Positions 23,305-31,570 of a stretch of DNA of 64,000 nt are shown piece by piece. The first letter of the stretch is position 1, and each line of letters starts with the position of its first letter. The notes under the pieces are model-generated. The model searched no databases and was not told the origin of the DNA. It saw only the letters and a program-made list of their open reading frames with translations. Source of the DNA: a bacterium (GTDB lineage Bacteria > Actinomycetota > Acidimicrobiia > Spongiisociales > ZC4RG35); the NCBI GenBank assembly GCA_024638655.1, contig JAHEJW010000001.1, positions 82,043-146,042 of the forward strand, given 5' to 3'. The position numbers were made by a program, and so were the translations under genes.

Positions 23305-23874
23305 ATGAACTGGCGACTGGCAGCAGGCTGGGTGCTGGCGGTCGTGCTGACGACCGCCGTCGCCTGGCAGATCGTGGCGGTCGCCGATGAGCGTGTAGGG
23401 AACAGACCGGTGCTGCCGCTTCAGGCAGCCCCCACCACAACCATCGAGCTGTCCGAGGCAACGGGGCCGACACCCCCTCCCGAACCCACCCTGCCACCGA
23501 GGACCGATGACCTGACGACGACCACCAGCATCGCGCCGGAGACCACATCCACCACCCAAGCCACCGCCGCCACCAGCTCGACATCGACTCCCTCAACCAG
23601 TTCGACATCCACCACTTCCACGACCGCGGCCCCCCGATGGTCGACCAAGACGGTCGGAACCAGCGGAGGCACGGTCGTCATGAGCTACCGACCGGGTGAA
23701 GTGATCCTGCAGACGGCAGTGCCTTTGCCGGGGTTCGAGACGGAGATCGACAACTCGGGTCCGCCTGTGGTGGAAGTCGAGTTCGACAGCAGCAGCCTAC
23801 GAGTCGACATCAAGGCCGAGTGGGACAACGGGGAGCTGGTGGTCGATGTCGAAGAAGACTCACACGAGGACTGA
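23305..23874 (+). CDS. Exported protein with long Thr/Ser/Pro linker, paralogue of 20644
   Basis: The 189-aa protein has an N-terminal membrane or signal segment (LAAGWVLAVVLTTAVAWQIVAV), a Thr/Ser/Pro-rich linker of about 70 residues, and a C-terminal beta-rich domain (GGTVVMSYRPGEVILQTAV, then VEVEFDSSSLRVDIKAEW, ending LVVDVEED). The last 65 residues align with those of the protein at 20644. It is divergent from the response regulator with about 100 bp between the starts. Probably anchored and surface-exposed; the function is unknown. Dependence on the two-component system is a reasonable guess from position only. Confidence 0.78.
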   Translation: MNWRLAAGWVLAVVLTTAVAWQIVAVADERVGNRPVLPLQAAPTTTIELSEATGPTPPPEPTLPPRTDDLTTTTSIAPETTSTTQATAATSSTSTPSTSSTSTTSTTAAPRWSTKTVGTSGGTVVMSYRPGEVILQTAVPLPGFETEIDNSGPPVVEVEFDSSSLRVDIKAEWDNGELVVDVEEDSHED

Positions 23875-24057
23875 ACCGAGCACCAGCGTCCTGGGGTCCG
23901 CGAAAAGTCCTCAACGCTGATCTCGACCCCTCCGTCGAGCATGCGCTTATGCTGCACCTACTTCCCCCGGCATCGCCGAATCCGACTTCGCTTCCCCCCG
24001 CCGACCTGGCCTTTCGAGGCCTCTTGGCACCTCCGCCTCGGCGTCGCATGAGGGTTC
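23875..24057. other. Intergenic part before the nrdJ promoter, small hairpin only
   Basis: With the promoter below this makes a 330-bp gap. GGCCT-TTCG-AGGCC at 24008-24021 is a 5-bp stem with a stable TTCG loop, possibly ending transcription of the gene at 23305, but no T-run follows. I see no cobalamin-riboswitch core, although nrdJ is a B12 enzyme. Confidence 0.5.
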
Positions 24058-24086
24058 TTGACCGATGACAATCGTGTAATTACAGT
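24058..24086 (+). promoter_or_regulatory. Sigma-70-like promoter of nrdJ
   Basis: TTGACC, a 17-bp spacer and TACAGT form a good housekeeping promoter 119 bp before the nrdJ start. The predicted transcription start, near 24093, is just upstream of the two NrdR boxes, so bound NrdR would block transcription. Confidence 0.7.
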
Positions 24087-24096
24087 ATTGAAGTCC

Positions 24097-24143
24097 ATAC
24101 AAGATGTAGTGGCCACTTCCCCCCTGACCACAACATCTTGTGG
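24097..24143 (+). promoter_or_regulatory. Pair of NrdR boxes upstream of nrdJ
   Basis: ATACAAGATGTAGTGG (24097-24112) and CCACAACATCTTGTGG (24128-24143) both fit the 16-bp NrdR consensus acaCwAtATaTwGtgt. They begin 31 bp apart, three helical turns, which is the standard spacing for NrdR tandem sites. NrdR represses ribonucleotide reductase genes in response to ATP/dATP. Confidence 0.85.
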
Positions 24144-24204
24144 TTGGAGAGATGGACAAAGCTCCCGGAACCCCCGTGGAGCTGTGGTTTCTGAGGAGGA
24201 ATAG

Positions 24205-27200
24205 ATGAGCACAGGCCTGCGGATCACCCGACGCTTCACCGAGGCAGGCAAGGACCCCTACGAACGATTCGACTGGTCCCTCAGAGACTCCCGAATCACC
24301 AATCCTGACGGCTCGGTCGTCTTCGAGATGACCGGGGCGGAGATTCCGGCACAGTGGAGTCAGGTTGCGTCGGACATCATGGTGTCCAAGTACTTCCGCA
24401 AGGCCGGAGTTCCCCAGTACGACGACCAGGGCAACCAACTACACGACGAGAGCGGTTCGCCGGTCACCGGTCCTGAGAGTTCAGCCAAGCAGGTGTTCGA
24501 TCGACTTGCCGGCACATGGCGGCATTGGGGTGAGCAGGAAGGCTATTTCGCCACAGACGAGGATGCGGCGGCCTTCCAAGATGAGCTCAGGTACATGCTC
24601 GCCAACCAGATGGCCGCTCCCAACTCCCCTCAGTGGTTCAACACCGGGCTCAACTGGGCCTACGGGCTCACCGGCCCGGCACAAGGCTTCTGGTATGTCG
24701 ACGGTCCCACCGCCGAGATGAAGACGTCACCCGACTCTTACAGCCGCCCCGCCCCTCACGCCTGCTTCATCCTGTCGGTGGGCGACGACCTCGTGAACCC
24801 CGGCGGGATCATGGATCTGTGGGTCAGAGAGGCCCGCATCTTCAAGTTCGGCTCCGGAGCGGGGTCCAACTTCTCACGGATCAGAGCAGAGAACGAGCAG
24901 CTATCCGGTGGTGGGAAGAGCTCGGGTGTCATGTCCTTCCTGAAGATCGGCGACCGGGCGGCAGGTGCGATCAAGTCGGGTGGGACGACCCGGCGGGCCG
25001 CCAAGATGGTGATACTCGACGTGGACCACCCCGACATCGAGTCCTTCGTCGACTGGAAGAAAGCCGAAGAGGAGAAGGCCAAGATCCTCATCCAGCACGG
25101 TGGGTTCCCGGCCGATTTCAACGGAGAGGCTTATGCCACGGTCTCGGGTCAGAACTCGAACAACTCGGTACGGATCAACAATGACTTCGTCCGGGCCGTG
25201 GAAACCGACGCCAACTGGGATCTGATCGACCGAACCACAGGCGAGGTTCGCAAGACCCTGAAGGCCCGTGATGTTTGGAACCGAATCGCCGAAGCTGCCT
25301 GGGCATGCGCAGATCCCGGGCTTCAGTTCGATACCACGATCAACGAGTGGCACACCAGCCCTGCCGGAGGAAAGATTCGTGCGTCCAACCCTTGCTCGGA
25401 GTACATGTTCCTCGACGACACGGCGTGCAACCTCGCCTCGATCAACCTGGTGAAGTTCTACGACGATCACACCGGCGTTTTCGACATCGAGGCGTACCGA
25501 CATGCGATCCGACTGTGGACCATCGTTCTCGAGATCTCGGTGGCGATGGCCCACTTCCCATCGAGGGAGATCGCGCAGGGCTCCTACGACTACCGGACGC
25601 TCGGGCTCGGCTACGCCAACCTCGGATCCCTGCTCATGCGACAAGGCATCGCCTACGACTCAGACGAGGGCCGAGCCATCGCCGGGGCCCTGACTTCGAT
25701 TCTCACCGGGTTCTCGTACGCAACCTCTGCGGAAATCGCACAGGTGACGGGGCCTTTCCCACGCTACGAAGAGAACCGAGACGCAATGCTGCGTGTGATT
25801 CGGAACCACCGCGTGGCCGCTTATGACGGCGATGATTTTGACGGGATAACCACCAAGGTGATGGGCATCGACTCCGCCGTGTGCCCGACCGATCTGGTCA
25901 CGGCAGCCAGAGAATCGTGGGATCTAGCCCTCGAGAGGGGCGAGACCCACGGCTACCGCAACGCTCAGGCGACCGTTCTTGCGCCGACCGGAACCATCGG
26001 GCTGCTCATGGACTGTGACACCACCGGGGTGGAGCCCGACTTCTCCCTGGTCAAGTACAAGAAGCTGGCTGGCGGGGGTTACTTCAAGATTGTCAACCAG
26101 TCGGTGGCTCCGGCTCTGACCCGTCTCGGGTATCACCTGGGCGAGCTCGAGAGAATCGTTCGCTACATCGTGGGCACCAGCTCTCTCGGGGGCGCACCCC
26201 ACATCAACCGTGAGACTCTGGCCGGAAAGGGCTTCAAAGACGAAGATCTCGACAAACTCGAAGCCACACTGCCCGGCGTTTTCGAGCTCAAGCACGCATT
26301 CAACGTGTTCACATTCGGAGAGGCCACTCTGCAACGGCTCGGATTCGATGTCGACGAGTACACCTCATGGGATTTCGACCTGCTGCGTGCCCTTGGCTTC
26401 ACCAGGGAAGAGATACGGGAAGCCAACGATTTCATCTGTGGTCGTCAGACGATCGAAGGCGCTCCCAACATGAAAGAAGAGCACCTGTCGGTCTTCGACA
26501 CGGCGAACAAGAACGGTAAGTACGGCCGGCGGTTCATTCATCACAACGGGCACATCAAGATGATGGCGGCTGCTCAGCCTTTCATCTCAGGTGCCATCTC
26601 CAAGACAATCAACATGCCCAATGAAGTGACGACCGAAGACATCGAGCAGGCTTACATGCTCTCCTGGGAGCTCGGGCTCAAGGCGATGGCCCTCTATCGG
26701 GACGGTTCCAAGGCGGCCCAGCCACTCAACTCCACCGCCGACGAGGGCGAGGAGAACGAAGACGAAGATCCGGCGATAACTGCTGCCGTGGAGTCCGAGA
26801 AGGCAATCCATTGGGGCAATCTGCCGACAGGCATTTCACCGACCCAGGCATACGCGAGGGGCATGCAACCGCCGAGGTTCCTGCTTCCCGCCCGTCGCTC
26901 GGGCTTCAACCAGGAGGCCAGGGTCGGCGGGCACAAGGTCTTCCTGCGAACGGGCGAGTACTCGGACGGCACCCTTGGCGAGATCTTCATCGACCTGGCC
27001 AAGGAGGGAGCGACTCTCAAAGGGATCCTCAGCTGTTTTGCGATCGCGGTGAGCAAGGGCCTGCAATATGGGGTGCCCCTCGACGAGTTCGTGGACACCT
27101 TCACGTTCCAGACGTTCGAGCCACGAGGGATGGTCGAAGGGCACCCGAACATCAAGATGGCCAACTCGATAATCGACTACGTATTCCGGGCTCTGGGCGT

Positions 27201-27588
27201 CGAGTACCTGGAGCGCGATGAGTTGGCTCAGGTGCCGCCCAATCGGGATGGTGACCTACCGGAGCCTGCGGAAGGCATCGCCGTCGAGGCCGGCATCCAG
27301 CTCGACCTCACGGACGCTGTCGCCGAAGGTGACGTGGAAGCTCTGAAACGAGCGATCGAGATCCTGGAGTCGCCCGGCGCCGGAGCGCCGGTGGCCGAGC
27401 CGGCCAGAGAGAAAGCCGTCATGGCGAAGGCTGCTGCGGCACCCAACGGCAAGGCAGGCGTTGCCGATGTAGCGCTATCCGAGAACATGGGTGATGCCCC
27501 GGCCTGCTCCAACTGCGGTCATATGACCGTCCGCAATGGGAGCTGCTACGTCTGCCTCACGTGTGGTGACACGACCGGCTGTAGCTGA
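24205..27588 (+). CDS. nrdJ: Adenosylcobalamin-dependent ribonucleotide reductase, class II
   Basis: The 1127-aa protein is a full-length class II ribonucleotide reductase. It has the NSPQWFNTGL segment near residue 143, the active-site Cys stretches (HACFILSVGDD and NPCSEYMFLDDTACNLASINL), FKFGSGAGSNFSRIR, and a Cys-rich C-terminal tail (CSNCGHMTVRNGSCYVC) that re-reduces the active site. It makes deoxyribonucleotides with or without oxygen, using coenzyme B12 to form the radical. GAGGAGGAATAG precedes the ATG. The NrdR boxes and the promoter upstream indicate control by dNTP level. It is monocistronic, with a terminator hairpin after it. Confidence 0.97.
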   Translation: MSTGLRITRRFTEAGKDPYERFDWSLRDSRITNPDGSVVFEMTGAEIPAQWSQVASDIMVSKYFRKAGVPQYDDQGNQLHDESGSPVTGPESSAKQVFDRLAGTWRHWGEQEGYFATDEDAAAFQDELRYMLANQMAAPNSPQWFNTGLNWAYGLTGPAQGFWYVDGPTAEMKTSPDSYSRPAPHACFILSVGDDLVNPGGIMDLWVREARIFKFGSGAGSNFSRIRAENEQLSGGGKSSGVMSFLKIGDRAAGAIKSGGTTRRAAKMVILDVDHPDIESFVDWKKAEEEKAKILIQHGGFPADFNGEAYATVSGQNSNNSVRINNDFVRAVETDANWDLIDRTTGEVRKTLKARDVWNRIAEAAWACADPGLQFDTTINEWHTSPAGGKIRASNPCSEYMFLDDTACNLASINLVKFYDDHTGVFDIEAYRHAIRLWTIVLEISVAMAHFPSREIAQGSYDYRTLGLGYANLGSLLMRQGIAYDSDEGRAIAGALTSILTGFSYATSAEIAQVTGPFPRYEENRDAMLRVIRNHRVAAYDGDDFDGITTKVMGIDSAVCPTDLVTAARESWDLALERGETHGYRNAQATVLAPTGTIGLLMDCDTTGVEPDFSLVKYKKLAGGGYFKIVNQSVAPALTRLGYHLGELERIVRYIVGTSSLGGAPHINRETLAGKGFKDEDLDKLEATLPGVFELKHAFNVFTFGEATLQRLGFDVDEYTSWDFDLLRALGFTREEIREANDFICGRQTIEGAPNMKEEHLSVFDTANKNGKYGRRFIHHNGHIKMMAAAQPFISGAISKTINMPNEVTTEDIEQAYMLSWELGLKAMALYRDGSKAAQPLNSTADEGEENEDEDPAITAAVESEKAIHWGNLPTGISPTQAYARGMQPPRFLLPARRSGFNQEARVGGHKVFLRTGEYSDGTLGEIFIDLAKEGATLKGILSCFAIAVSKGLQYGVPLDEFVDTFTFQTFEPRGMVEGHPNIKMANSIIDYVFRALGVEYLERDELAQVPPNRDGDLPEPAEGIAVEAGIQLDLTDAVAEGDVEALKRAIEILESPGAGAPVAEPAREKAVMAKAAAAPNGKAGVADVALSENMGDAPACSNCGHMTVRNGSCYVCLTCGDTTGCS

Positions 27589-27606
27589 GAAACCGAGACA
27601 GTTGTC

Positions 27607-27642
27607 CGTGCATGGGGTCGCGAGCACCGCGCCCCATGCACG
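27607..27642 (+). terminator. Hairpin terminator after nrdJ
   Basis: CGTGCATGGGG and CCCCATGCACG form a perfect 11-bp stem with a 14-base loop, 18 bases after the nrdJ stop. There is no clear T-run, which is common in high-GC actinobacteria. It may also serve the convergent AHSA1 gene, which stops at 27654. Confidence 0.75.
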
Positions 27643-27653
27643 TTCGAGAGTAC

Positions 27654-28088
27654 TCAGACGGCTTCCCGGTATTGGTCGGTGATTCCCTTCCAGGCAGAAC
27701 CGACCCGTTGCTGTCTCTCGGATGATTCCCGCCGGCCAAATATCTCAAAACCGGAGTTCTCGAGACGCACAACGGTCGCGCTCCTCGTCTCTTCGAAGCT
27801 GACCGAGACCCTGGTTGCCTTGTCCGGGTCCAGGAATATGTGCCACAGATACTCGAGCCGGTGAGGGGGCTCCCAGAGGGTTACCTCGCCCCAGTCGTAT
27901 TCGGTGCCATCTGGTCCTCTCTCGTAGATCCGGCCTCCGACGAAAGGCTCGAATACCACATCGAACTCGCCTGACTGGCTCATCGAGTGGGAGGGAGGCC
28001 ACCAGGACCCGCCTCGCTGGGTCCAGACGTCGAAGGCGTGTCCCGGCTTTGTCTCGACCTCGAATTCGAGGACGATCGGATCAGTCAT
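27654..28088 (-). CDS. AHSA1/SRPBCC-family protein
   Basis: I use the ATG at 28088 (MTDPIVLEFEVETKPGHAF), which overlaps the end of the ArsR gene; the longer track start runs through that gene. The 144-aa product has the SRPBCC fold pattern: FDVWTQRGGSWWPPSHS, FEPFVGGRIYERGPDG, WGEVTLWEPPHRLEYLWHI and a C-terminal helix. Such proteins bind hydrophobic ligands in a cavity, and ArsR-SRPBCC gene pairs are common in actinobacteria. It is the third gene of an SRPBCC-ArsR-AHSA1 operon; the ligand is unknown. Confidence 0.85.
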   Translation of the reverse strand: MTDPIVLEFEVETKPGHAFDVWTQRGGSWWPPSHSMSQSGEFDVVFEPFVGGRIYERGPDGTEYDWGEVTLWEPPHRLEYLWHIFLDPDKATRVSVSFEETRSATVVRLENSGFEIFGRRESSERQQRVGSAWKGITDQYREAV

Positions 28089-28401
28089 CGGACGGACCGG
28101 TGTTCTCGCTGAGTATCCGGAACCGACCGATCGCTTCACCCCAGGCCTCTTCCAGGTAGCGCCGGACTTCCTGCGCCCCGGTGTCATCGAGGCTGTAGAT
28201 GCGACGGACGCCCTCGGGTCGATCGGTGACGAGCCCCGCCTGCTTCAGCAGCTTGAGGTGGCGCGACACAGCCGGCCGGCTCACGGGGAGAGCATCGGCC
28301 AGTTGCTGGACCGAGCGGTCACGTTCGGCGAGCTGGTCGATGATGGCCCTTCGAGTCGCATCACCGAGGGCAGCGAAGGGATCGCGAGCAGCTCTGCTCA
28401 C
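28081..28401 (-). CDS. ArsR-family transcriptional regulator
   Basis: The 106-aa winged-helix protein begins DPFAALGDATRRAIIDQLAERDRSVQQLADALPVS, with recognition helix RPAVSRHLKLLKQAGLV and wing PEGVRRIYSL. It has no Cys residues, so metal-thiolate sensing is unlikely; this is the ArsR type that travels with AHSA1/SRPBCC proteins. It overlaps both neighbours by a few bases. It probably autoregulates the operon through the perfect palindrome at 28837-28852. Confidence 0.92.
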   Translation of the reverse strand: MSRAARDPFAALGDATRRAIIDQLAERDRSVQQLADALPVSRPAVSRHLKLLKQAGLVTDRPEGVRRIYSLDDTGAQEVRRYLEEAWGEAIGRFRILSENTGPSDD

Positions 28402-28823
28402 ATCGACTCCGCAGCCTCCTTCAGCCCATCGGCGAACTTCTCAAAGGACTCTGTCATGTCCGGGATGGATTTGGTGATCAGCGGAGCCATCAACCCCGAA
28501 TAGACCTCTTCCATGTTGAACTCGCTCTTTCCACCCTCCATTGCGGACACAGTGAATGTGCGCACCCCCTTGAAGAGGCCCAGTGGCATGCCGTCCCACC
28601 AAACCATTCTGTTTGGCGGCTCGACATTGGACACGTTCAGTTTGAACTCCCGCTTCGGATTGACGATCGACTTGAGCCGAATGGTCTGGCCTTCACGAAT
28701 GTCCCCCTGGATGTCCAGGACCGCCGCGTTCCAGTTCTTGTATGTGGAGCTGTCGGTGAGCAGATCCCAGACGACCTCCGGCTCTGCCTCGATGCTCCGG
28801 GTGACCGAGTAGCTGGTGGGCAT
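28398..28823 (-). CDS. SRPBCC-family protein (polyketide cyclase/dehydrase type)
   Basis: The 141-aa protein shows the START-like helix-grip fold: an N-terminal strand SYSVTRSIEAEPEVVWDLLTDSSTYKNWN, the middle strand pair around PPNRMVWWDGMPLGLFKG, and a long C-terminal helix (DMTESFEKFADGLKEAAESM). Such proteins bind or modify lipids and aromatic ligands. It is the first gene of the three-gene operon and overlaps the ArsR start by four bases. GAAGGAGGCGTGC precedes the ATG. No specific substrate can be named. Confidence 0.87.
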   Translation of the reverse strand: MPTSYSVTRSIEAEPEVVWDLLTDSSTYKNWNAAVLDIQGDIREGQTIRLKSIVNPKREFKLNVSNVEPPNRMVWWDGMPLGLFKGVRTFTVSAMEGGKSEFNMEEVYSGLMAPLITKSIPDMTESFEKFADGLKEAAESM

Positions 28824-28836
28824 GCACGCCTCCTTC

Positions 28837-28852
28837 GTAACTGTACAGTTAC
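28837..28852. promoter_or_regulatory. Perfect 16-bp palindrome, likely ArsR operator
   Basis: GTAACTGTACAGTTAC is perfectly self-complementary over 16 bp and lies 14 bp before the first gene of the SRPBCC-ArsR-AHSA1 operon. ArsR dimers of this subgroup bind such sites to repress their own operon. Confidence 0.75.
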
Positions 28853-28883
28853 CAAAAGCGTAGCAAAGCCGCTACACAGCTGC

Positions 28884-29672
28884 TCACACGATCAGCAGCA
28901 GGGCACCGATGGCCGACAAACCCAGGACCGCTAGCAAGAAAGCTCTCTGCGGTATGCGGTTGTATGCGGCCCGCCCGGCGAACACGCCGACGAAGATCAT
29001 CGGCAGAAGCACTGCATCCCAGAGGAGGCTCTCGGAGGTGAAGAACGCTCCCCCTTCGGCCCAAATGCCGAGGGCCACATAGAAAGGGATCTTGGAGAGG
29101 TTCACGACGAAGTAAAGCCATGCGGCGGTGCCGAGGAGCTCTTGTTTCGGAAGTCGGGAGGAGGCGAGATAGGTGTTGATCACCGGCCCGGCGGCGTTGG
29201 CAACAAAGGTCGTGAAGCCGCCGCTGACACCGTAGGCGATGGTGGCAAGTCGACTCTCCTCCGATTCGGCACCTCGATACATCCGAATCAACTGAAGCAG
29301 GACGATGAACAGGAGGATCAGCCCAATGGACCTCTCGAGGAGCTGCGTCGCTCCTCCGAGGACGATGAAGAATGCAATGCCGCCCACATAGCCGACACCT
29401 ATCGATGCCCCGAGGGGGCGCAGGAGATCCCATCGCGTGTGTGCTCGATACCAATTGACAGCGAAGAGATCGGCCACGATTAGGAGAGGCAGTGCCGCCC
29501 CGGGAATCAAACGCCCGTCCACGACGAAGGCGATGAGCAGGATCGAGACCAGATTGATCCCGGGGAGCCCCGTCTTGGAAACACCGATGAAGAACGCGGC
29601 GACGGCACCGGCGAGCAGGCCAATAGGTGTGAACACGACGAGCGACGCTATCAGCCACGCACCTGAGGACAT
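28884..29672 (-). CDS. TauE/SafE-family membrane exporter
   Basis: The 262-aa protein has about eight membrane helices in two related halves, with VAAFFIGVSKTGLPG in the first and GVSGGFTTFVANAAGPVINTYL in the second, the two conserved TauE/SafE motifs. Members export sulfite, sulfoacetate or other organosulfur anions. A link with the sulfur-oxidation cluster 13 kb away is possible but unproven. It starts at an ATG only 14 bp from the divergent small membrane protein gene. Confidence 0.88.
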   Translation of the reverse strand: MSSGAWLIASLVVFTPIGLLAGAVAAFFIGVSKTGLPGINLVSILLIAFVVDGRLIPGAALPLLIVADLFAVNWYRAHTRWDLLRPLGASIGVGYVGGIAFFIVLGGATQLLERSIGLILLFIVLLQLIRMYRGAESEESRLATIAYGVSGGFTTFVANAAGPVINTYLASSRLPKQELLGTAAWLYFVVNLSKIPFYVALGIWAEGGAFFTSESLLWDAVLLPMIFVGVFAGRAAYNRIPQRAFLLAVLGLSAIGALLLIV

Positions 29673-29686
29673 GCTGGAATGAGCCC

Positions 29687-29929
29687 GTGCTGCGAATCGT
29701 CGCCTTCGTGCTGGGCCTCTTCCTGACCCTGGCCGGGGTCATGGGGATCGGTGTCTATGCGGCGGGCGTGATCGACATCATCATCAACCGGCCCCCGGAC
29801 CGATCATGGCTCTTCTGGGGAATACCCATAGCGACCATCGGCACCACGGCTCTCCTTGGCGGAGTCGGATTGTTGATCCTCTGGCGCCACCTGGGCAAGA
29901 CCGAGAGCCAGTCGGATTCAGCCTCTTAG
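29687..29929 (+). CDS. Small membrane protein with two helices
   Basis: The 80-aa product, starting at a GTG, has two clear membrane helices (about 4-28 and 43-66) joined by INRPPDRSWLFWG, and a short charged tail. I do not recognise the family. Its stop overlaps the stop of the convergent ABC permease gene by 12 bp. The helix pattern suggests a real gene, but its length keeps the call moderate. Confidence 0.6.
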   Translation: MLRIVAFVLGLFLTLAGVMGIGVYAAGVIDIIINRPPDRSWLFWGIPIATIGTTALLGGVGLLILWRHLGKTESQSDSAS

Positions 29930-31570
29930 GTCGCGTCTCTGAAAGAGAGGCACTGAGAGGGCAACCAGGGCTGCGAACACCGCCATCAGGATCGCTCCGT
30001 CCAACCACGCCATTCCTCCGGTCAAGGGATCGCTACCCAGATACAAATCAAATGGTGACAAAGCAGCCCATGGCGCGAAAGCCTCCGAGAGTGGAAAAAA
30101 CGAGAACATGAAGTAGGAGAGCAATGCCACACCGGCGGTGCCCCCAGAGGCCAACCTCGACTTGCCAAAAGCAGCGCCCAGGGCCAGGGCAAGGCCGCCG
30201 AAGACCAGACCCATGAGCGTGAGCAGGACGGATGCCGCAGCCAGATTGCCCACCGATACGGGCTGGCCGGCGATTATCGCACCCAACCAGGTTCCGAGAA
30301 ACGTTGCCAAGCCGATCGCTGCGGCGAAAGCGATCATCGAGAAGACCTTCTCGGTGATGAGGTGGGTCTTGGTTATCGGATTGCTGAGAAGCAGATCCAT
30401 GGTTTGACGTTCTTCCTCTCCCGCGAGAGCCCGAGCCCCCATCACGATGGTGACCACGAGAAGAGTCACTGGCGCCGTGATCGAGTAGATCTCTGCCTGA
30501 AGGAAGCCCTCGAACGTGCTCATGTCGGCTCCGCCGACCATCGCGACGAGTGCATCGGGGAAGGACTCGACCAGCTGGGTGAACTCCTCTGGGATCAGGC
30601 TGTAGAACAGGGGCATAGAAATGCCGAGAATGAACATGATCCCTGCGGTTATCACCAGAAGACCCTGGAACTCGGAGGCCGTCTTGATCGAGATGCGGGA
30701 GACGCGGGCCGAACCGGCGATCCTGTCCATCAACCCCTTGGTTCTCGGGTTCTCCCTCAACAGGTCGAAGATGGTGCGGTCGACGCTCTTCTGTCTGAGG
30801 TCGCGCCGCGCCACCCCGATGAAGGCCACAGCGAAGAAGGCGAGACTCATCCCGCCCAGGGCCGCGGTGTGGCCCCAATCGATCCCATTCACCACAGGAT
30901 TGCTCCCGCTGAAGTAGTACCAAGGGAAGATCCTGGCCCAATCGGCCAAGTTCTCGGTGATCGGCAGAATCGACGCGCCCAAGTAGCCGATCAACATGAC
31001 TGCGACTGCCGCTCCCGAGCCCAGGCTTCGGTTGCCGGTCCAGGTGGCTAGCGCCAGTGCCAGGAAGCCGTATACCAATGCGTTGAGGAACATGGCCACA
31101 ACCACGGCGGTCACGTCGATTCCGGTCATGTCGACACCGAGCCAACCAGGGACGACCAGGGCGAAACCCCAGAGGATCAGCGCTCCGACCGCGGTGACCG
31201 AGATCAGCGACGCTGCCTTGGAGAGAAGCACCCGACGCCGGCTGAGCGGGTTGCCGAGTAGCAATCCGAACGTCCCATCGCGCTCCTCGCCGGCTATGGC
31301 ATAGGCCCCCATACTTATCGCCAGGCCCGCCAGCGTGAATGCCCCCATCAGGTTGTACATGGCCCCCACGGCGATGCCGGCAACGTCGCCGCCAGAGGGG
31401 ATGCCCATCAGATCGAGGATCGCCGGTGGGAGATTCTCGTAATAGAAGCCGATGTCTATGTCGCGGTAGACAGCCATGCCCCACCACAGCATCACCCCGA
31501 TGCTGACAGACCCGATCAGCATCGCCACGGCCCGGTCACGGATCGTCTTGGTGAAGACGTTGCTGAGCAT
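29918..31570 (-). CDS. ABC-2 transporter permease, duplicated-domain type
   Basis: The 550-aa membrane protein has about 12 helices in two similar halves. Each half carries a cytoplasmic GEERxGTFxLLLxNP-like motif: GEERDGTFGLLLGNPLSRR in the first half and GEEERQTMDLLLSNPITKT in the second. One chain can therefore form the whole transmembrane part of an exporter. Its ATG overlaps the ATPase stop (TGATG). With the ATPase and GbsR-like regulator it forms a three-gene operon. The substrate is unknown; lipids, drugs or peptides are usual for the family. Confidence 0.88.
   Translation of the reverse strand: MLSNVFTKTIRDRAVAMLIGSVSIGVMLWWGMAVYRDIDIGFYYENLPPAILDLMGIPSGGDVAGIAVGAMYNLMGAFTLAGLAISMGAYAIAGEERDGTFGLLLGNPLSRRRVLLSKAASLISVTAVGALILWGFALVVPGWLGVDMTGIDVTAVVVAMFLNALVYGFLALALATWTGNRSLGSGAAVAVMLIGYLGASILPITENLADWARIFPWYYFSGSNPVVNGIDWGHTAALGGMSLAFFAVAFIGVARRDLRQKSVDRTIFDLLRENPRTKGLMDRIAGSARVSRISIKTASEFQGLLVITAGIMFILGISMPLFYSLIPEEFTQLVESFPDALVAMVGGADMSTFEGFLQAEIYSITAPVTLLVVTIVMGARALAGEEERQTMDLLLSNPITKTHLITEKVFSMIAFAAAIGLATFLGTWLGAIIAGQPVSVGNLAAASVLLTLMGLVFGGLALALGAAFGKSRLASGGTAGVALLSYFMFSFFPLSEAFAPWAALSPFDLYLGSDPLTGGMAWLDGAILMAVFAALVALSVPLFQRRDLRG

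Noticed and set aside
23518-23640. Short tandem DNA repeats in Thr/Ser-coding stretches
   Set aside because: They are codon-level low complexity in a linker, not an independent repeat element or CRISPR.
23875-24204. Possible cobalamin riboswitch before nrdJ
   Set aside because: No B12-box-like core is visible; the control elements seen are a promoter and NrdR boxes.
30048-31487. 479-aa minus-strand ORF
   Set aside because: It is another frame of the ABC-2 permease gene; the in-frame protein with membrane helices is the real one.
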